DNA of 64,000 bases from NCBI GenBank assembly GCA_964561605.1, contig CAZLQD010000053.1, positions 62,001 to 126,000 on the forward strand, written 5' to 3'. Position 1 is the stretch's first letter. Each line of letters begins with the position of its first letter. Origin of the DNA: JALUZX01 sp964561605. GTDB taxonomy: Bacteria; Planctomycetota; UBA1135; JALUZX01. The notes under the pieces were generated by a model. It was not told the DNA's origin. It was given only the letters and a program-made list of their open reading frames with translations, and did no database searches. Made by a program: the position numbers and the translations under genes. Below are positions 52,491 through 60,782 of this stretch, in pieces.

Positions 52491-53392
52491 GCCCCTACGA
52501 CCCTGGGCCTTCCCGCCAGGTCGGGCCAGGTCCTCCCGGCCCCCCAGGGAGGTCCGGCCAGGGCCTTTCCCAGGCGCTCCGCCTGGGCCGGAGCGCACTC
52601 CAGGAGGAGCCACCCTCCGGGCACCAGGAGTCTCCCCGCCTGTTCCCCCAGTCGCCTCCACAGGCCTTCCAGGCCTTCCCTGCCGGGGAAGAGGGCCAGG
52701 GAGGGCTCGAAGCGGGCCACAGAAGGGTCCAAGTCGGGATCGCCCTTTTCCACGTAGGGGGGATTGGAGAGGACCAGGTCCAAGGGGCCACCCCATCCCC
52801 TCTCCTCCAGGGGGTCCAGGAGGTTCCCCTGGAAGAACCGCAGCCTCCCGGCCACACCGTGCCTCTCTGCATTGGCCCGGGCCACCTCCAGGGCCGGGCC
52901 GGAGAGATCGATGGCGATCCCCCTCCAGCCGGGACGCTCCACGAGGAAACTCACGGCCAGGCACCCCGAACCGGTGCCCACGTCGGCGAAGGTCCCCTCC
53001 CCTCTGCCGGCGGAAACCTCCAGGGCCGCATCCAGGAGGGTCTCCGTCTCGGGCCTGGGAACGAGCACCCTCTGGTCCACCAGGAAGGACAAGGAGTGGA
53101 ACTCCTTCTCTCCCGTCAGGTAGGCCGAAGGAACCCCCCGGGCCCGTTCCCTCAGGAGGTGGCGGAAGGCCTCCTTCTCCTCCTCCGTGAGGGGCCGGTC
53201 GAACTCCAGGTAGAGCTGGAGCCGGTCCATCCCGAGAACCTTGGCGAGCAGGACCTCCGCCTCGAGGCGGGGCCTCTCCAGCCCCCTTCCCCCAAGCCAT
53301 TTCGCGGCCGCCTCCAGGACCCCGAGAAGGGTCGAGGGGAAGGCCTTCCCGGCCTTCCCCTCCCCTTCCCGGGGACGGGGCGAGGAATCCAT
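52469..53392 (-). CDS. prmC: Peptide chain release factor N5-glutamine methyltransferase
   Basis: 307 residues. It methylates the Gln of the GGQ motif in release factors. The N-terminal helical domain (LLAKVLGMDRLQLYLEFDRPL) and SAYLTGEKEF are typical, followed by VLVPRPETETLLDAAL, the SAM site FADVGTGSGCLAVSFL and the catalytic LVLSNPPYVEKGD (NPPY). It lies downstream of prfA, its substrate gene, in the conserved rpmE-prfA-prmC order, but with a membrane-protein gene inserted between them. Confidence 0.93.
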   Translation of the reverse strand: MDSSPRPREGEGKAGKAFPSTLLGVLEAAAKWLGGRGLERPRLEAEVLLAKVLGMDRLQLYLEFDRPLTEEEKEAFRHLLRERARGVPSAYLTGEKEFHSLSFLVDQRVLVPRPETETLLDAALEVSAGRGEGTFADVGTGSGCLAVSFLVERPGWRGIAIDLSGPALEVARANAERHGVAGRLRFFQGNLLDPLEERGWGGPLDLVLSNPPYVEKGDPDLDPSVARFEPSLALFPGREGLEGLWRRLGEQAGRLLVPGGWLLLECAPAQAERLGKALAGPPWGAGRTWPDLAGRPRVVGAQRLEST

Positions 53393-53411
53393 GGGCTCCC
53401 CTTCCAGCCCG

Positions 53412-54215
53412 CTACCTCCGGCGGGAACGCCCGCCCTGGGCGGCCCGCTGGGCGGCCTTCTGCCGGTTGTGCCGCATGCCGCTGAAGAGCCCGCCGATGA
53501 TGAGGAGGAAGCCCAGGAGGGATCCGAGGGTGATGAAGGCCGGACCGTATCCGTTCACCCAGAACCAGGCACGGATCTTGCCCCAATCGGGGGGAGCCTG
53601 GCCGAGGGCTCCGAAGAGCTCCTTGAAGGTCGTGGGAGCGCCGTGGGCGGCCAGGGACTGGAGGTGGTGATAGTCGGCGAGCTGGGCCGCCGAGAGCTGG
53701 ACCCCGTGCTTGACCAGTTGCTCGTACCCCTGGAGATCGGTCCCCATCATGGGGAGGCAGAACCGCCAGAACCCCCAGATCACGGGGATGAAGAGAAAGA
53801 GGATCCAGCGGGCCGAGAACCTTCCGGAGTAGATGGCCTTCCAGGAGGACCACATCACCCCCAGGCCGAGGAGGAAGAAGAAGCCTCCCGCCATGGTCTG
53901 GAGGGTCATCACCTTGGCGTCGGGCCCGACGGGCATGAACCCGCCCAGCACGATCAAAAGCCCGCAAAAGAGGAAACGGAAATACTCCTTGGGCGTGGAG
54001 GGCTCGAAGGGACCAAGGGCGTGGCCGCAACGCTCGCAGGCCTTGGCCGGAGCCGGGATCCTGGCACCGCAGAACATGCAGTGCTTCCAGGGAATTTCCT
54101 CTTCCTCTCCCCCCCCGGGAAGGGGCTCCTCTTCCACGAGGGCCTCCTCTTCCGGCTCCAGGGGTTCCACGAATTCCTCCAGGGGTTCCTGGTCCTGGGA
54201 CTGATTTTCCGTCAT
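53412..54215 (-). CDS. Zinc-ribbon membrane protein inserted between prfA and prmC
   Basis: 267 residues from ATG 54215. An acidic N-terminus (residues 1-42, mostly Glu) precedes a zinc ribbon (CMFCGARIPAPAKACERCG, four Cys). Four hydrophobic segments follow (LFCGLLIVLGGFMPV, MAGGFFFLLGLGVMW, WILFLFIPVIWGFW and, after a soluble loop, FITLGSLLGFLLIIGG). The tail is basic (RRR). No enzymatic motif was seen. Conserved neighbours suggest shared transcription rather than function. Confidence 0.78.
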   Translation of the reverse strand: MTENQSQDQEPLEEFVEPLEPEEEALVEEEPLPGGGEEEEIPWKHCMFCGARIPAPAKACERCGHALGPFEPSTPKEYFRFLFCGLLIVLGGFMPVGPDAKVMTLQTMAGGFFFLLGLGVMWSSWKAIYSGRFSARWILFLFIPVIWGFWRFCLPMMGTDLQGYEQLVKHGVQLSAAQLADYHHLQSLAAHGAPTTFKELFGALGQAPPDWGKIRAWFWVNGYGPAFITLGSLLGFLLIIGGLFSGMRHNRQKAAQRAAQGGRSRRR

Positions 54216-54289
54216 CGGCGTACTCCCTTGGCTTGGGATCCTCGAATCGGCCAGGAGGCCACGCCTATTGTGCCCTTCCTGGGATGAAC

Positions 54290-55375
54290 TCACAAAGCCT
54301 TGATCTTTTCCTCCCTGTCCCTCTGGAGGAGCTTCTCCAGGAGCCCCTCCAGCTTTCCGTCCATGATCTGCTCCAGGCTGAAGTTCTCCTTGATCCTGTG
54401 GTCGGTCACCCGGTTCTGGGGAAAGTTGTAGGTCCGGACCCGCTGGTTCCGGTCTCCCGAACCGATCTGGTTCCGCCTCTCCCGGGCCCGCTCCTGGTTG
54501 CGCTCCTGCCGCTCCTTCTCGAAGAGGCGGGACCTGAGAACGCGCATGGCCTTGGCCCGGTTCTTGTGCTGGGATTTCTCGTCCTGGCAGACCACGACGA
54601 TCCCCGAAGGGATATGGGTGATCCTCACGGCGCTGGAGGTCTTGTTCACGTGCTGGCCCCCCGGACCGGAAGCCCGCATGGTCTCCACCCGGAGATCCTT
54701 GGACTGGATCTGGACGTCTACGTCCTGGGGTTCGGGAAGGACCGCCACCGTGGCGGCCGAGGTGTGGATCCTTCCCTGGGATTCCGTCTCCGGGACCCGT
54801 TGGACCCGGTGGCCGCCGCTCTCGTAGCGGAGATACTTCCATGCCCCCGGCCCGGAGATGGAGAAGATGGCTTCCCGGAAGCCCCCCCGTTCGGTGGGAA
54901 AGAGGGCGATGGTCTCCAGCCTCCAGCCCTTGGACTCGGCGAAGCGGGTATACATCCGTACCAGGTCCCTCACGAAGAGGCTGGCCTCCTCCCCCCCAGT
55001 GCCGGCACGGATCTCCATGATGAGGCTGTCCCCCCGAACGTCCTCGTCCTCTTCGACGAGTCCCTCCAGGACCCTGGCGGCCTGAGCCTGGAGGGATTCC
55101 TCCAGGCGGGCCGCCTCCTCCCGGGCGAGTTCCCGCATCTCCGGGTCCTCTCCCTCGGCCAGGGCCCGGGCTTCGTCGAGTTCCTTCTCCAGGGAGAGGT
55201 AGACCTCGAAGGGGCCCACGATCCGGTCCAGGAAGCCTTCCTGCTTGCGGAGCTCCGCCGAGAGCCTGCCGTCGGCGGCGGTCTCCGGGTCCTGGAGCCT
55301 GGAACGGAGCTCGTCCCTTTGCCGGAGCTTCTCCAGCAGGAGGGCCCGGACGGATTCCTTCAGGGGCCGGGTCAT
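54290..55375 (-). CDS. prfA: Peptide chain release factor 1
   Basis: 361 residues. RF1 releases the peptide at UAA and UAG. The codon-recognition loop reads RVQRVPETESQGRIHTS (P-E-T in place of the usual P-A-T; both fit the RF1 PxT pattern). The catalytic GGQ lies in RASGPGGQHVNKTSSAVRI. The C-terminal RTYNFPQNRVTDHRI is also diagnostic. Start ATG 55375 lies 31 bp after rpmE. Confidence 0.95.
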   Translation of the reverse strand: MTRPLKESVRALLLEKLRQRDELRSRLQDPETAADGRLSAELRKQEGFLDRIVGPFEVYLSLEKELDEARALAEGEDPEMRELAREEAARLEESLQAQAARVLEGLVEEDEDVRGDSLIMEIRAGTGGEEASLFVRDLVRMYTRFAESKGWRLETIALFPTERGGFREAIFSISGPGAWKYLRYESGGHRVQRVPETESQGRIHTSAATVAVLPEPQDVDVQIQSKDLRVETMRASGPGGQHVNKTSSAVRITHIPSGIVVVCQDEKSQHKNRAKAMRVLRSRLFEKERQERNQERARERRNQIGSGDRNQRVRTYNFPQNRVTDHRIKENFSLEQIMDGKLEGLLEKLLQRDREEKIKAL

Positions 55376-55406
55376 TTCAGGAAGGGGAGAGGCCGGGAAG
55401 GGGAGG

Positions 55407-55649
55407 TCAAGCCTTCTTGCCCTTGGCTTCCCGTTCCTTCTTGAGCTGCATGGCCTTCTCGTAGCGCCGCTTGAACTTGTCCACCCTCCCGGCGGTGTCC
55501 ACGAACTTCTGCTTGCCCGTGTAGAAGGGGTGGCAGGAGGAGCAGATTTCCACGTTGATCTTGGGGACGGTGGAGCGGGTCTTGAACGTGGCCCCGCACC
55601 CGCAGGTCACGGTGCACTCCACATACTTGGGATGGATGCCCTTCTTCAT
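55407..55649 (-). CDS. rpmE: 50S ribosomal protein L31
   Basis: 80 residues, MKKGIHPKYVECTVTCGCGA start. Zinc-binding Cys are present (TCGCGATF and ICSSCHPFYTGK), so it is the zinc-containing (C+) form. It has its own promoter placed on the end of the upstream gene, giving it independent expression from maf and the amidase-like gene. Confidence 0.95.
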   Translation of the reverse strand: MKKGIHPKYVECTVTCGCGATFKTRSTVPKINVEICSSCHPFYTGKQKFVDTAGRVDKFKRRYEKAMQLKKEREAKGKKA

Positions 55650-55696
55650 GGCTCAATCACCTCGATACCCAGGTCTTCCCCCTGGAAAAGGGGGGA

Positions 55697-55724
55697 ATTC
55701 TACCGGCCCTTTTCCTCTTGTCCA
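55697..55724 (-). promoter_or_regulatory. Promoter of rpmE, overlapping the stop codon of the upstream gene
   Basis: The minus strand has TGGACA (55724-55719), a 16-base spacer and TAGAAT (55702-55697). The first three bases of the -10 hexamer are the TAG stop of the amidase-like gene. The L31 ATG is 47 bases downstream. Confidence 0.55.
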
Positions 55725-56305
55725 GGACCTGCCCCCCGGATCCAGGATCGAAGGCGGTCCCCATCCAGGCCGGATCCCCCCCCGGTGGAAGGCCTCTTCC
55801 GGGAGGACCAGGGAAGTTCCCAGGGAAGGCGGACGGCCTGGACGGGAAGGGAGAAGAAGGAGACCAGAGCCTCCAGGACACGGACCAGGCTGGCCCGCAG
55901 CCTGGGGGTGGCCTCTCCCAGCCAGGCCAGGCGGAAGACCCCGTCGGTCCGGGCCGGCCCGGAGCGGGTCCACCTGGATCCCCAGGCGATCCAATCCTTC
56001 CTTCCTTTCTTTTCCTGGGCCGAGAGGACCAGGTCGTAGGTGGCCAGGGCCTTCTTCCAGTTCCCCTCGTTCCGCCTTCCCCCGTGGTAGACCAGGATCC
56101 AGCGGAAAGACCTTCCTGCCCCGCCCTTCTTGAGTTCTCCCAGGAACCGGGCCGGAAGGGTCACCCTGGGCGGCCCCGGGCTCCTCCTGCCGGCCCTTCC
56201 CTTCCGGGAAGGTTCCTCCCGGGAGAAGGACCAGACCAGGAAGAGGAGGGCCACCGAGAGAGCCCCCGCTCCAAGACCGAATTTCAGGAAGCGGCCGGCT
56301 TCCAT
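55700..56305 (-). CDS. Membrane-anchored protein resembling a degenerate amidase-2 domain
   Basis: 201 residues from ATG 56305, 22 bp inside the end of maf. One N-terminal helix (FGLGAGALSVALLFLVWSF) is followed by a soluble domain with FRWILVYHGGRRNEGNWKKA and, later, AWGSRWTRSGPARTDGVF and LRASLVRVLEALVSFFSLP. The order matches N-acetylmuramoyl-L-alanine amidases of the AmpD/PGRP type (WIVVHHSA, VGPRW, then the final search for a lane of helices). The zinc His of the HHSA motif is Tyr here, and no later HxD/HRD is visible. So it would be a non-catalytic peptidoglycan-binding relative. That relationship is my inference. Confidence 0.55.
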   Translation of the reverse strand: MEAGRFLKFGLGAGALSVALLFLVWSFSREEPSRKGRAGRRSPGPPRVTLPARFLGELKKGGAGRSFRWILVYHGGRRNEGNWKKALATYDLVLSAQEKKGRKDWIAWGSRWTRSGPARTDGVFRLAWLGEATPRLRASLVRVLEALVSFFSLPVQAVRLPWELPWSSRKRPSTGGGSGLDGDRLRSWIRGAGPGQEEKGR

Positions 56306-56901
56306 GGTCCCCCCAGGCTCTCCAGGAGAAAGAGGGTCAGTCCCTTGGGAAGGCCCACGACGTTCTCCCTCTCTCCCTCCAGGGCGGCCACGAAGCGGGA
56401 GGCCTCCCCCTGGACGGCGTAGGCCCCGGCCTTGCCCCTCCACTCCCCTCCCTCCAGGTAGGAGGCGATCTCCTCCTCCTCCAGGGGGCGGAAGCGGACC
56501 AGGGTGGTTTCCACCCCTCCCTTCCCGGGATGGTCCCCGGGCAGGATCCTGGCCCAGACCCCGGTGATCACCATGTGTATCCTTCCCGACAGGAGGCGGA
56601 GGAAACGGGAGGCCTCCCGCCGGTTCCCGGGCTTCCCCAGGAGGCGACCCTCCGGAGAGACCACCAGGGTGTCGGCCGAGAGAACCAGGGCGGGGCCTTC
56701 TCTCCTCTCCGGGAGGGAGGCCCCCAGGCACTTTCCCCGTGCCAGGGAGAGGACGGTCTCGAAAGGGGAGATCCCCCGGGGCGGATTTCCTTCGGCCCCA
56801 GGTTCCGCCAGGGAGTAAGGGATCCCCCACTCTTCCAGGAGGCTCCGCCTCCTGGGCGACCGGGAGGCGAGAAAGAGGGGTATATCCCGGGAAGGACCCA
56901 C
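56284..56901 (-). CDS. maf: Maf-like nucleoside triphosphate pyrophosphatase
   Basis: 205 residues from GTG 56901, 1 bp after the preceding TAG. A start at 56976 would add 25 residues inside the upstream gene. Motifs are LFLASRSPRRRSLLEEWGI, VLSADTLVVSPEGRLLGKPG and WRGKAGAYAVQGEASRFVA, the nucleotide and metal site of the family. It hydrolyses non-canonical dNTPs/NTPs (dTTP/UTP/CTP-type substrates), limiting misincorporation and affecting septation. Overlaps the amidase-like gene by 22 bp. Confidence 0.9.
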   Translation of the reverse strand: MGPSRDIPLFLASRSPRRRSLLEEWGIPYSLAEPGAEGNPPRGISPFETVLSLARGKCLGASLPERREGPALVLSADTLVVSPEGRLLGKPGNRREASRFLRLLSGRIHMVITGVWARILPGDHPGKGGVETTLVRFRPLEEEEIASYLEGGEWRGKAGAYAVQGEASRFVAALEGERENVVGLPKGLTLFLLESLGGPWKPAAS

Positions 56902-56902
56902 G

Positions 56903-57607
56903 CTACGCCTTGGAAGAGGGGCACTTCTTCCCGAAGATGCACTCCCGGCACAGGGATACCCGGATGGCGGATACACAGACCTCCGTGCCGTGGCGCACCA
57001 GGGCGCACTGCCAGGGAACCCGGTTGGGGTGCCCGCCCATGAGGGCCTCCCCCGCCTGGGCGGCCTTCCGGGGGGAGCCCTCCCGGGCGATCAGCTGCAG
57101 CCGCTGGAGCACCCGGTTCATGTCGTTCTGGAAGAGGAAGGAGCGGTAGTCCTGGGCCGCCAGGGAGAGGTAGTGGATCATCCAGGGTTTCAGCTCTTCC
57201 AGGTCCGCCAGGAACTTGACCCGCTCCTCGTGGTCCATCTCCCGGAGGTTCTCCAGGTCCAGGAGGTTGGTCTTTTTATAGAGACTCCCCAGGAAGGCCA
57301 GGACGGTCTTGCACCTCTCCAGGAGATTCTCCCCCCCGGCGGGGGCGCACCAGTTCACCATCTCGGAGAGACTGCTCACCCGGGCTTCGTTCCAGTTGAC
57401 CGTCTCCTCCCTGATCCGGAGAACGGCCCGGCGTGCCCCCCCGGGATCTCCCCCTTCCTGGAGGAACAGGAAGAGGGCCGTCTCGAGAAGAGGAAGGCCC
57501 TCCACGGCCCCGGGAGACCGGTAGTGCTCCGCCAGGGCGTCCAGGAGCTCCGCCTGGTCCGCCGTGAGGCCGGAGCCGGAGGCTGCCTTCTCCTTGGATT
57601 CCGTCAT
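56903..57607 (-). CDS. Divergent endonuclease III-like (HhH-GPD) protein with [4Fe-4S]-type cysteines
   Basis: 234 residues. The middle (ETVNWNEARVSSLSEMVNW) matches a lineage-typical variant of the Nth fold. The C-terminus has CVSAIRVSLCRECIFGKKC, a CX8-CX2-CX5-C set like the Nth cluster (CX6-CX2-CX5-C). The helix-hairpin-helix that should read LPGVGxxTA reads LEELKPWMIHYLSLAA, and I cannot see the catalytic Lys/Asp. It may bind DNA or an Fe-S partner without glycosylase activity. ATG 57607 overlaps the rpsP stop (ATGA). Assignment to the family is moderate. Confidence 0.55.
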   Translation of the reverse strand: MTESKEKAASGSGLTADQAELLDALAEHYRSPGAVEGLPLLETALFLFLQEGGDPGGARRAVLRIREETVNWNEARVSSLSEMVNWCAPAGGENLLERCKTVLAFLGSLYKKTNLLDLENLREMDHEERVKFLADLEELKPWMIHYLSLAAQDYRSFLFQNDMNRVLQRLQLIAREGSPRKAAQAGEALMGGHPNRVPWQCALVRHGTEVCVSAIRVSLCRECIFGKKCPSSKA

Positions 57608-57957
57608 TTGGCGGCGGCCTTCTTCTTCTGCCTCTCCTGTTTGGCCTGGACCTTCTTCTTCCGCTGGACTCCCCTCTTGCGGGGTTTCCTTGCCTTGGTG
57701 CGGGCGGGGAGCTCCACGCCGAAGCGTTTGCAGAAGGAGCGGACCGTCTCGGAAGGCTGGGCGCCCTGGGAGAGCCAGTAGGCGATCCTCTCCTTCTTCA
57801 GGACCACCTGCTCCTCCTCCCTCGGGCTCAGGGGATCGTAGTGTCCCAGGATCTCCAGGGCCTTCCCGCCCCGGGCGGTTCGGGCGTCGAAGGCGCAGAT
57901 CCTGTAGAAGGCCCGGTTCCTCCGCCCTGTCCTCATGAGTCTGATTCTTACTGCCAA
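57604..57957 (-). CDS. rpsP: 30S ribosomal protein S16
   Basis: 117 residues. The TTG start at 57957 gives MAVRIRLMRTGRRNRAFYRI, the standard S16 N-terminus, and GGAGG lies 6 bases upstream. EILGHYDPL and AYWLSQGAQPSETVR follow. The tail of ~40 residues is very basic (KKRGVQRKKK-type), longer than in E. coli S16. Located downstream of ffh as in many bacteria. Confidence 0.95.
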   Translation of the reverse strand: MAVRIRLMRTGRRNRAFYRICAFDARTARGGKALEILGHYDPLSPREEEQVVLKKERIAYWLSQGAQPSETVRSFCKRFGVELPARTKARKPRKRGVQRKKKVQAKQERQKKKAAAK

Positions 57958-58041
57958 CGGTTCCTCCGCTTCGAAAAAGAGTAAAGTAAAGGTTCGTTCC
58001 TCGCGTCGATTCGAGGGCCCCGGTCTCCCGGAAGTCCCGGC

Positions 58042-59412
58042 CTAGCGCCGCCTCCTCCTGGGGGTCCGGAACCCCTTCCTGGGAGGTCCCCCTCCCATCA
58101 TGCCCTCCAGGGCACGGGGGTCCATCTTACCTGCCTGCTTGAAGAACTTCCCCGCCATCTTGAACTGCTTCAAGAGATCGTGGACGGCCTGGACGTCGTT
58201 CCCCGACCCCCGGGCGATCCGCCGGCGCCGGCTCCCGTCGATGATCTCGGGACGGCGCCGCTCCTCGGGGGTCATGGAGGTGAAGATGGCCTCCAGGCGG
58301 CGGAAGTGCTTGTCGTCGAAATCGAGCTGGTCCAGGAGCCCCCCCATCCCGGGGAGCATCCCCATGACCTTCTTCAAGGGGCCCAGTTTCTTGATCCACT
58401 GGAGCTGTTTGTAGAAATCCTCCAGGTTGAAACGCCCCTTGAGGAGTTTCTCCTGGGCCTTCTCGGCCTCCTCCCGGTCCACCACCTCCTGGGCCTTTTC
58501 CACCAGGCTCACCACGTCGCCCATTCCCAGGATCCGGCCGGCCATCCGGTCCGGGTGGAAAGGCTCCAGGTCGTCGGGCTTCTCCCCGACCCCCACGAAG
58601 AGGATGGGCCTGCCCGTGACGGCCTTGATGCTCATGGCCGCCCCGCCACGGGCGTCGCCGTCGAGCTTGGTGAGAATCACCCCCGTGAGGGGAAGGCGTT
58701 CGTGGAAGGCCTTGGCGGACTGGACTGCGTCCTGGCCCGTCATGGCGTCGCTCACCAGGTAGACGGCGTGGGGCTTTACGGCGGCGTGGATCTCCTCGAG
58801 TTCCCTCATGAGATCCTCGTCCACGTGTAGACGCCCGGCCGTATCGATGAGAACCGTGTCGTGGCCGGCCTTGCGGGCCTGCTCCAGGGCCCGGCGGCAG
58901 AGATCGGGGGGCCTGGCCGTGGTGGGCTCGGTGTAGACAGGCACGTCCAGTTGCCGGCCCAAGGTCACGAGCTGGTCCACGGCGGCGGGTCTCTGGAGGT
59001 CGGCGGCCACGAGGAGGGGCTTCTTCTTGTGCTTCTTCCTCAGGTAGAGGGCCAGCTTGGCCGCCGTCGTGGTCTTGCCCGACCCCTGGAGGCCGGCCAG
59101 GAGATAGACGGTGAACCCCGAGGGGGAGAAGGTGACAGGCGGCTCCTCCGGCCCCATCAGGGCGGCCAGTTCATCGTGGAAGATCTTGATGAACTGCTGG
59201 CCCGGTTCGACGGACTTGAGGACTTCCTCACCCAGGGCCCTCTCCTGGACCTTCTTGATGAAGGACCGGGCCACCTTGAAGTGCACGTCGGCCTCGAGGA
59301 GGGCCGCCCTCACGGCGCGGAGCCCCTCCTCTATGTTCTTCTCGGTGAGCTTCTTCTGGCCTTGGAAGACCGTGAAGGCCTTGCCCAGGGCCTGGGTCAG
59401 GGATTCGAACAT
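58042..59412 (-). CDS. ffh: Signal recognition particle protein Ffh
   Basis: 456 residues from ATG 59412 (MFESLTQALGKAF); an upstream in-frame codon would add eight residues. The NG GTPase domain has LLAGLQGSGKTTTAAKLA (P-loop 107-114), AADLQRPAAVDQL, IDTAGRLHVDEDL and GVILTKLDGDARGGAAMSI. The M domain follows with MLPGMGGLLDQL and SRRRRIARGSGNDVQAVHDL, which binds 4.5S RNA. It targets membrane and secreted proteins to SecYEG. No ffs gene was recognised in the window. Confidence 0.96.
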   Translation of the reverse strand: MFESLTQALGKAFTVFQGQKKLTEKNIEEGLRAVRAALLEADVHFKVARSFIKKVQERALGEEVLKSVEPGQQFIKIFHDELAALMGPEEPPVTFSPSGFTVYLLAGLQGSGKTTTAAKLALYLRKKHKKKPLLVAADLQRPAAVDQLVTLGRQLDVPVYTEPTTARPPDLCRRALEQARKAGHDTVLIDTAGRLHVDEDLMRELEEIHAAVKPHAVYLVSDAMTGQDAVQSAKAFHERLPLTGVILTKLDGDARGGAAMSIKAVTGRPILFVGVGEKPDDLEPFHPDRMAGRILGMGDVVSLVEKAQEVVDREEAEKAQEKLLKGRFNLEDFYKQLQWIKKLGPLKKVMGMLPGMGGLLDQLDFDDKHFRRLEAIFTSMTPEERRRPEIIDGSRRRRIARGSGNDVQAVHDLLKQFKMAGKFFKQAGKMDPRALEGMMGGGPPRKGFRTPRRRRR

Positions 59413-59462
59413 CTTGGGACAGTCCCTTCCTTCCACCCCAACCGGGGGCCAGGGAGCGGCGC

Positions 59463-59492
59463 ATCATAGGGTCCTCCCCGCCAAGGTTGCAA
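59463..59492 (-). promoter_or_regulatory. Promoter of ffh
   Basis: The minus strand has TTGCAA (59492-59487), an 18-base spacer and TATGAT (59468-59463), 51 bases before the ATG. It lies in the gap after murA. Confidence 0.55.
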
Positions 59493-59513
59493 GGCGCCCC
59501 GCGGGGAAAGGGC

Positions 59514-60779
59514 CTATTCCTGGACCCTCTCCACGTCGGCCCCAAGAGAACGGAGCTTCTCTTCGATCCGCTCGTAACCCCTGTCGATGTGGTAGACCCG
59601 GTCCACCAGGGTGATCCCCTCGGCCACCAGGCCCGCCAGGACCAGGGCCGCCGAGGCGCGGAGGTCGGAAGCCATCACGGGAGCCCCGGAGAGCTTCTCC
59701 ACCCCCTGGATCACGGCGCTGGCTCCTTCCCTCCGGATGAGGGCCCCCATGCGGGTCAGCTCGGCGGCGTGGATGAACCGTTCCGGGTAGATCCGCTCGG
59801 TCACCACGCTGATCCCGTCGGCCAGGGAGAGGAGGGCCATGAACTGGGCCTGCATGTCCGTAGGGAAACCCGGATAGGGGTAGGTCGTCAGGTCCAGGGG
59901 GGCGATCCGCCCCTCCCTGGGAAGGGTACGGATGGAATCCTCCCCCACTTCCAGGCGGATTCCCGCCGCCTCGAAACGGTCCAGGACGGCCGAGAGGTGG
60001 TCCGGCCGGAGGCCTCGAACCAGGATCTCCGAATTGGTGATCAATCCGGCGATCACCAGGGTCCCGGCCTCGATCCGGTCGGGGATCACCTTCCATGTGG
60101 TCCCCTTCAGGTCCTTCACGCCGTGGATCCTCAGGAGATGGCTCCCCACGCCTTCGATCTCGGCGCCGCAGGCGTTGAGGAAGTTGCAGAGGTCCTGGAC
60201 CTCGGGCTCCATGGCGGCCCCTTCGATGATCGTGTCCCCCTTGGCCAGGACGGCGGCGCAGACCACGTTGCACGTTCCCAGGACGGTGCTCCCGAAGGAT
60301 CCGCCCAGGTAGATCCGCCCGCCCACGGGATCACCCTCGGCCACGACGTAGCCCCCCTCCACCCGGATCTTCGCACCCAGGGCGCGAAGCCCTTTCAAGT
60401 GGAGATCCACGGGTCTGTGACCGATGTTGCACCCCCCGGGAAGGGAGACCTTGGCGTACCCCCTGCGGGCCCACATGGGCCCCAGCAGGTTGAAGGAGGC
60501 CCGCATGGTGCGGACCAGCGAATATGGCGCCGTGGAGGAACGGGGATCGGTCACCCGGGCCCAGACCAGCCCCGAACGGTCCCGGTCGCACTGGACCCCC
60601 ACGGTGCCCAGGATGCGCATGAGCGTGGCGATGTCCGAGAGGTAGGGAGCGTTGGTGATCTCCATCCTCCCGTCCAGCAAGGGGGCCGCCGCAAGGATGG
60701 GGAGAACGGCGTTCTTGGCTCCCGAGACCTTGACCTCGCCGGAAAGCTCCTTGCCCCCAACGATCCTGAACTTGTCCAT
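59514..60779 (-). CDS. murA: UDP-N-acetylglucosamine 1-carboxyvinyltransferase
   Basis: 421 residues, full length. First committed step of peptidoglycan synthesis: transfers enolpyruvate from PEP to UDP-GlcNAc. SGAKNAVLPILAA (Lys22) and the loop SLPGGCNIGHRP are present, and Cys116 is the fosfomycin-target Cys, so no Cys-to-Asp resistance change. YPYPGFPTDMQAQFMAL and EAGTLVIAGLI are also typical. Presence shows that the organism makes peptidoglycan precursors. It lies 3 bp after the zinc-ribbon/HEAT-like gene. Confidence 0.96.
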   Translation of the reverse strand: MDKFRIVGGKELSGEVKVSGAKNAVLPILAAAPLLDGRMEITNAPYLSDIATLMRILGTVGVQCDRDRSGLVWARVTDPRSSTAPYSLVRTMRASFNLLGPMWARRGYAKVSLPGGCNIGHRPVDLHLKGLRALGAKIRVEGGYVVAEGDPVGGRIYLGGSFGSTVLGTCNVVCAAVLAKGDTIIEGAAMEPEVQDLCNFLNACGAEIEGVGSHLLRIHGVKDLKGTTWKVIPDRIEAGTLVIAGLITNSEILVRGLRPDHLSAVLDRFEAAGIRLEVGEDSIRTLPREGRIAPLDLTTYPYPGFPTDMQAQFMALLSLADGISVVTERIYPERFIHAAELTRMGALIRREGASAVIQGVEKLSGAPVMASDLRASAALVLAGLVAEGITLVDRVYHIDRGYERIEEKLRSLGADVERVQE

Positions 60780-60782
60780 GAC

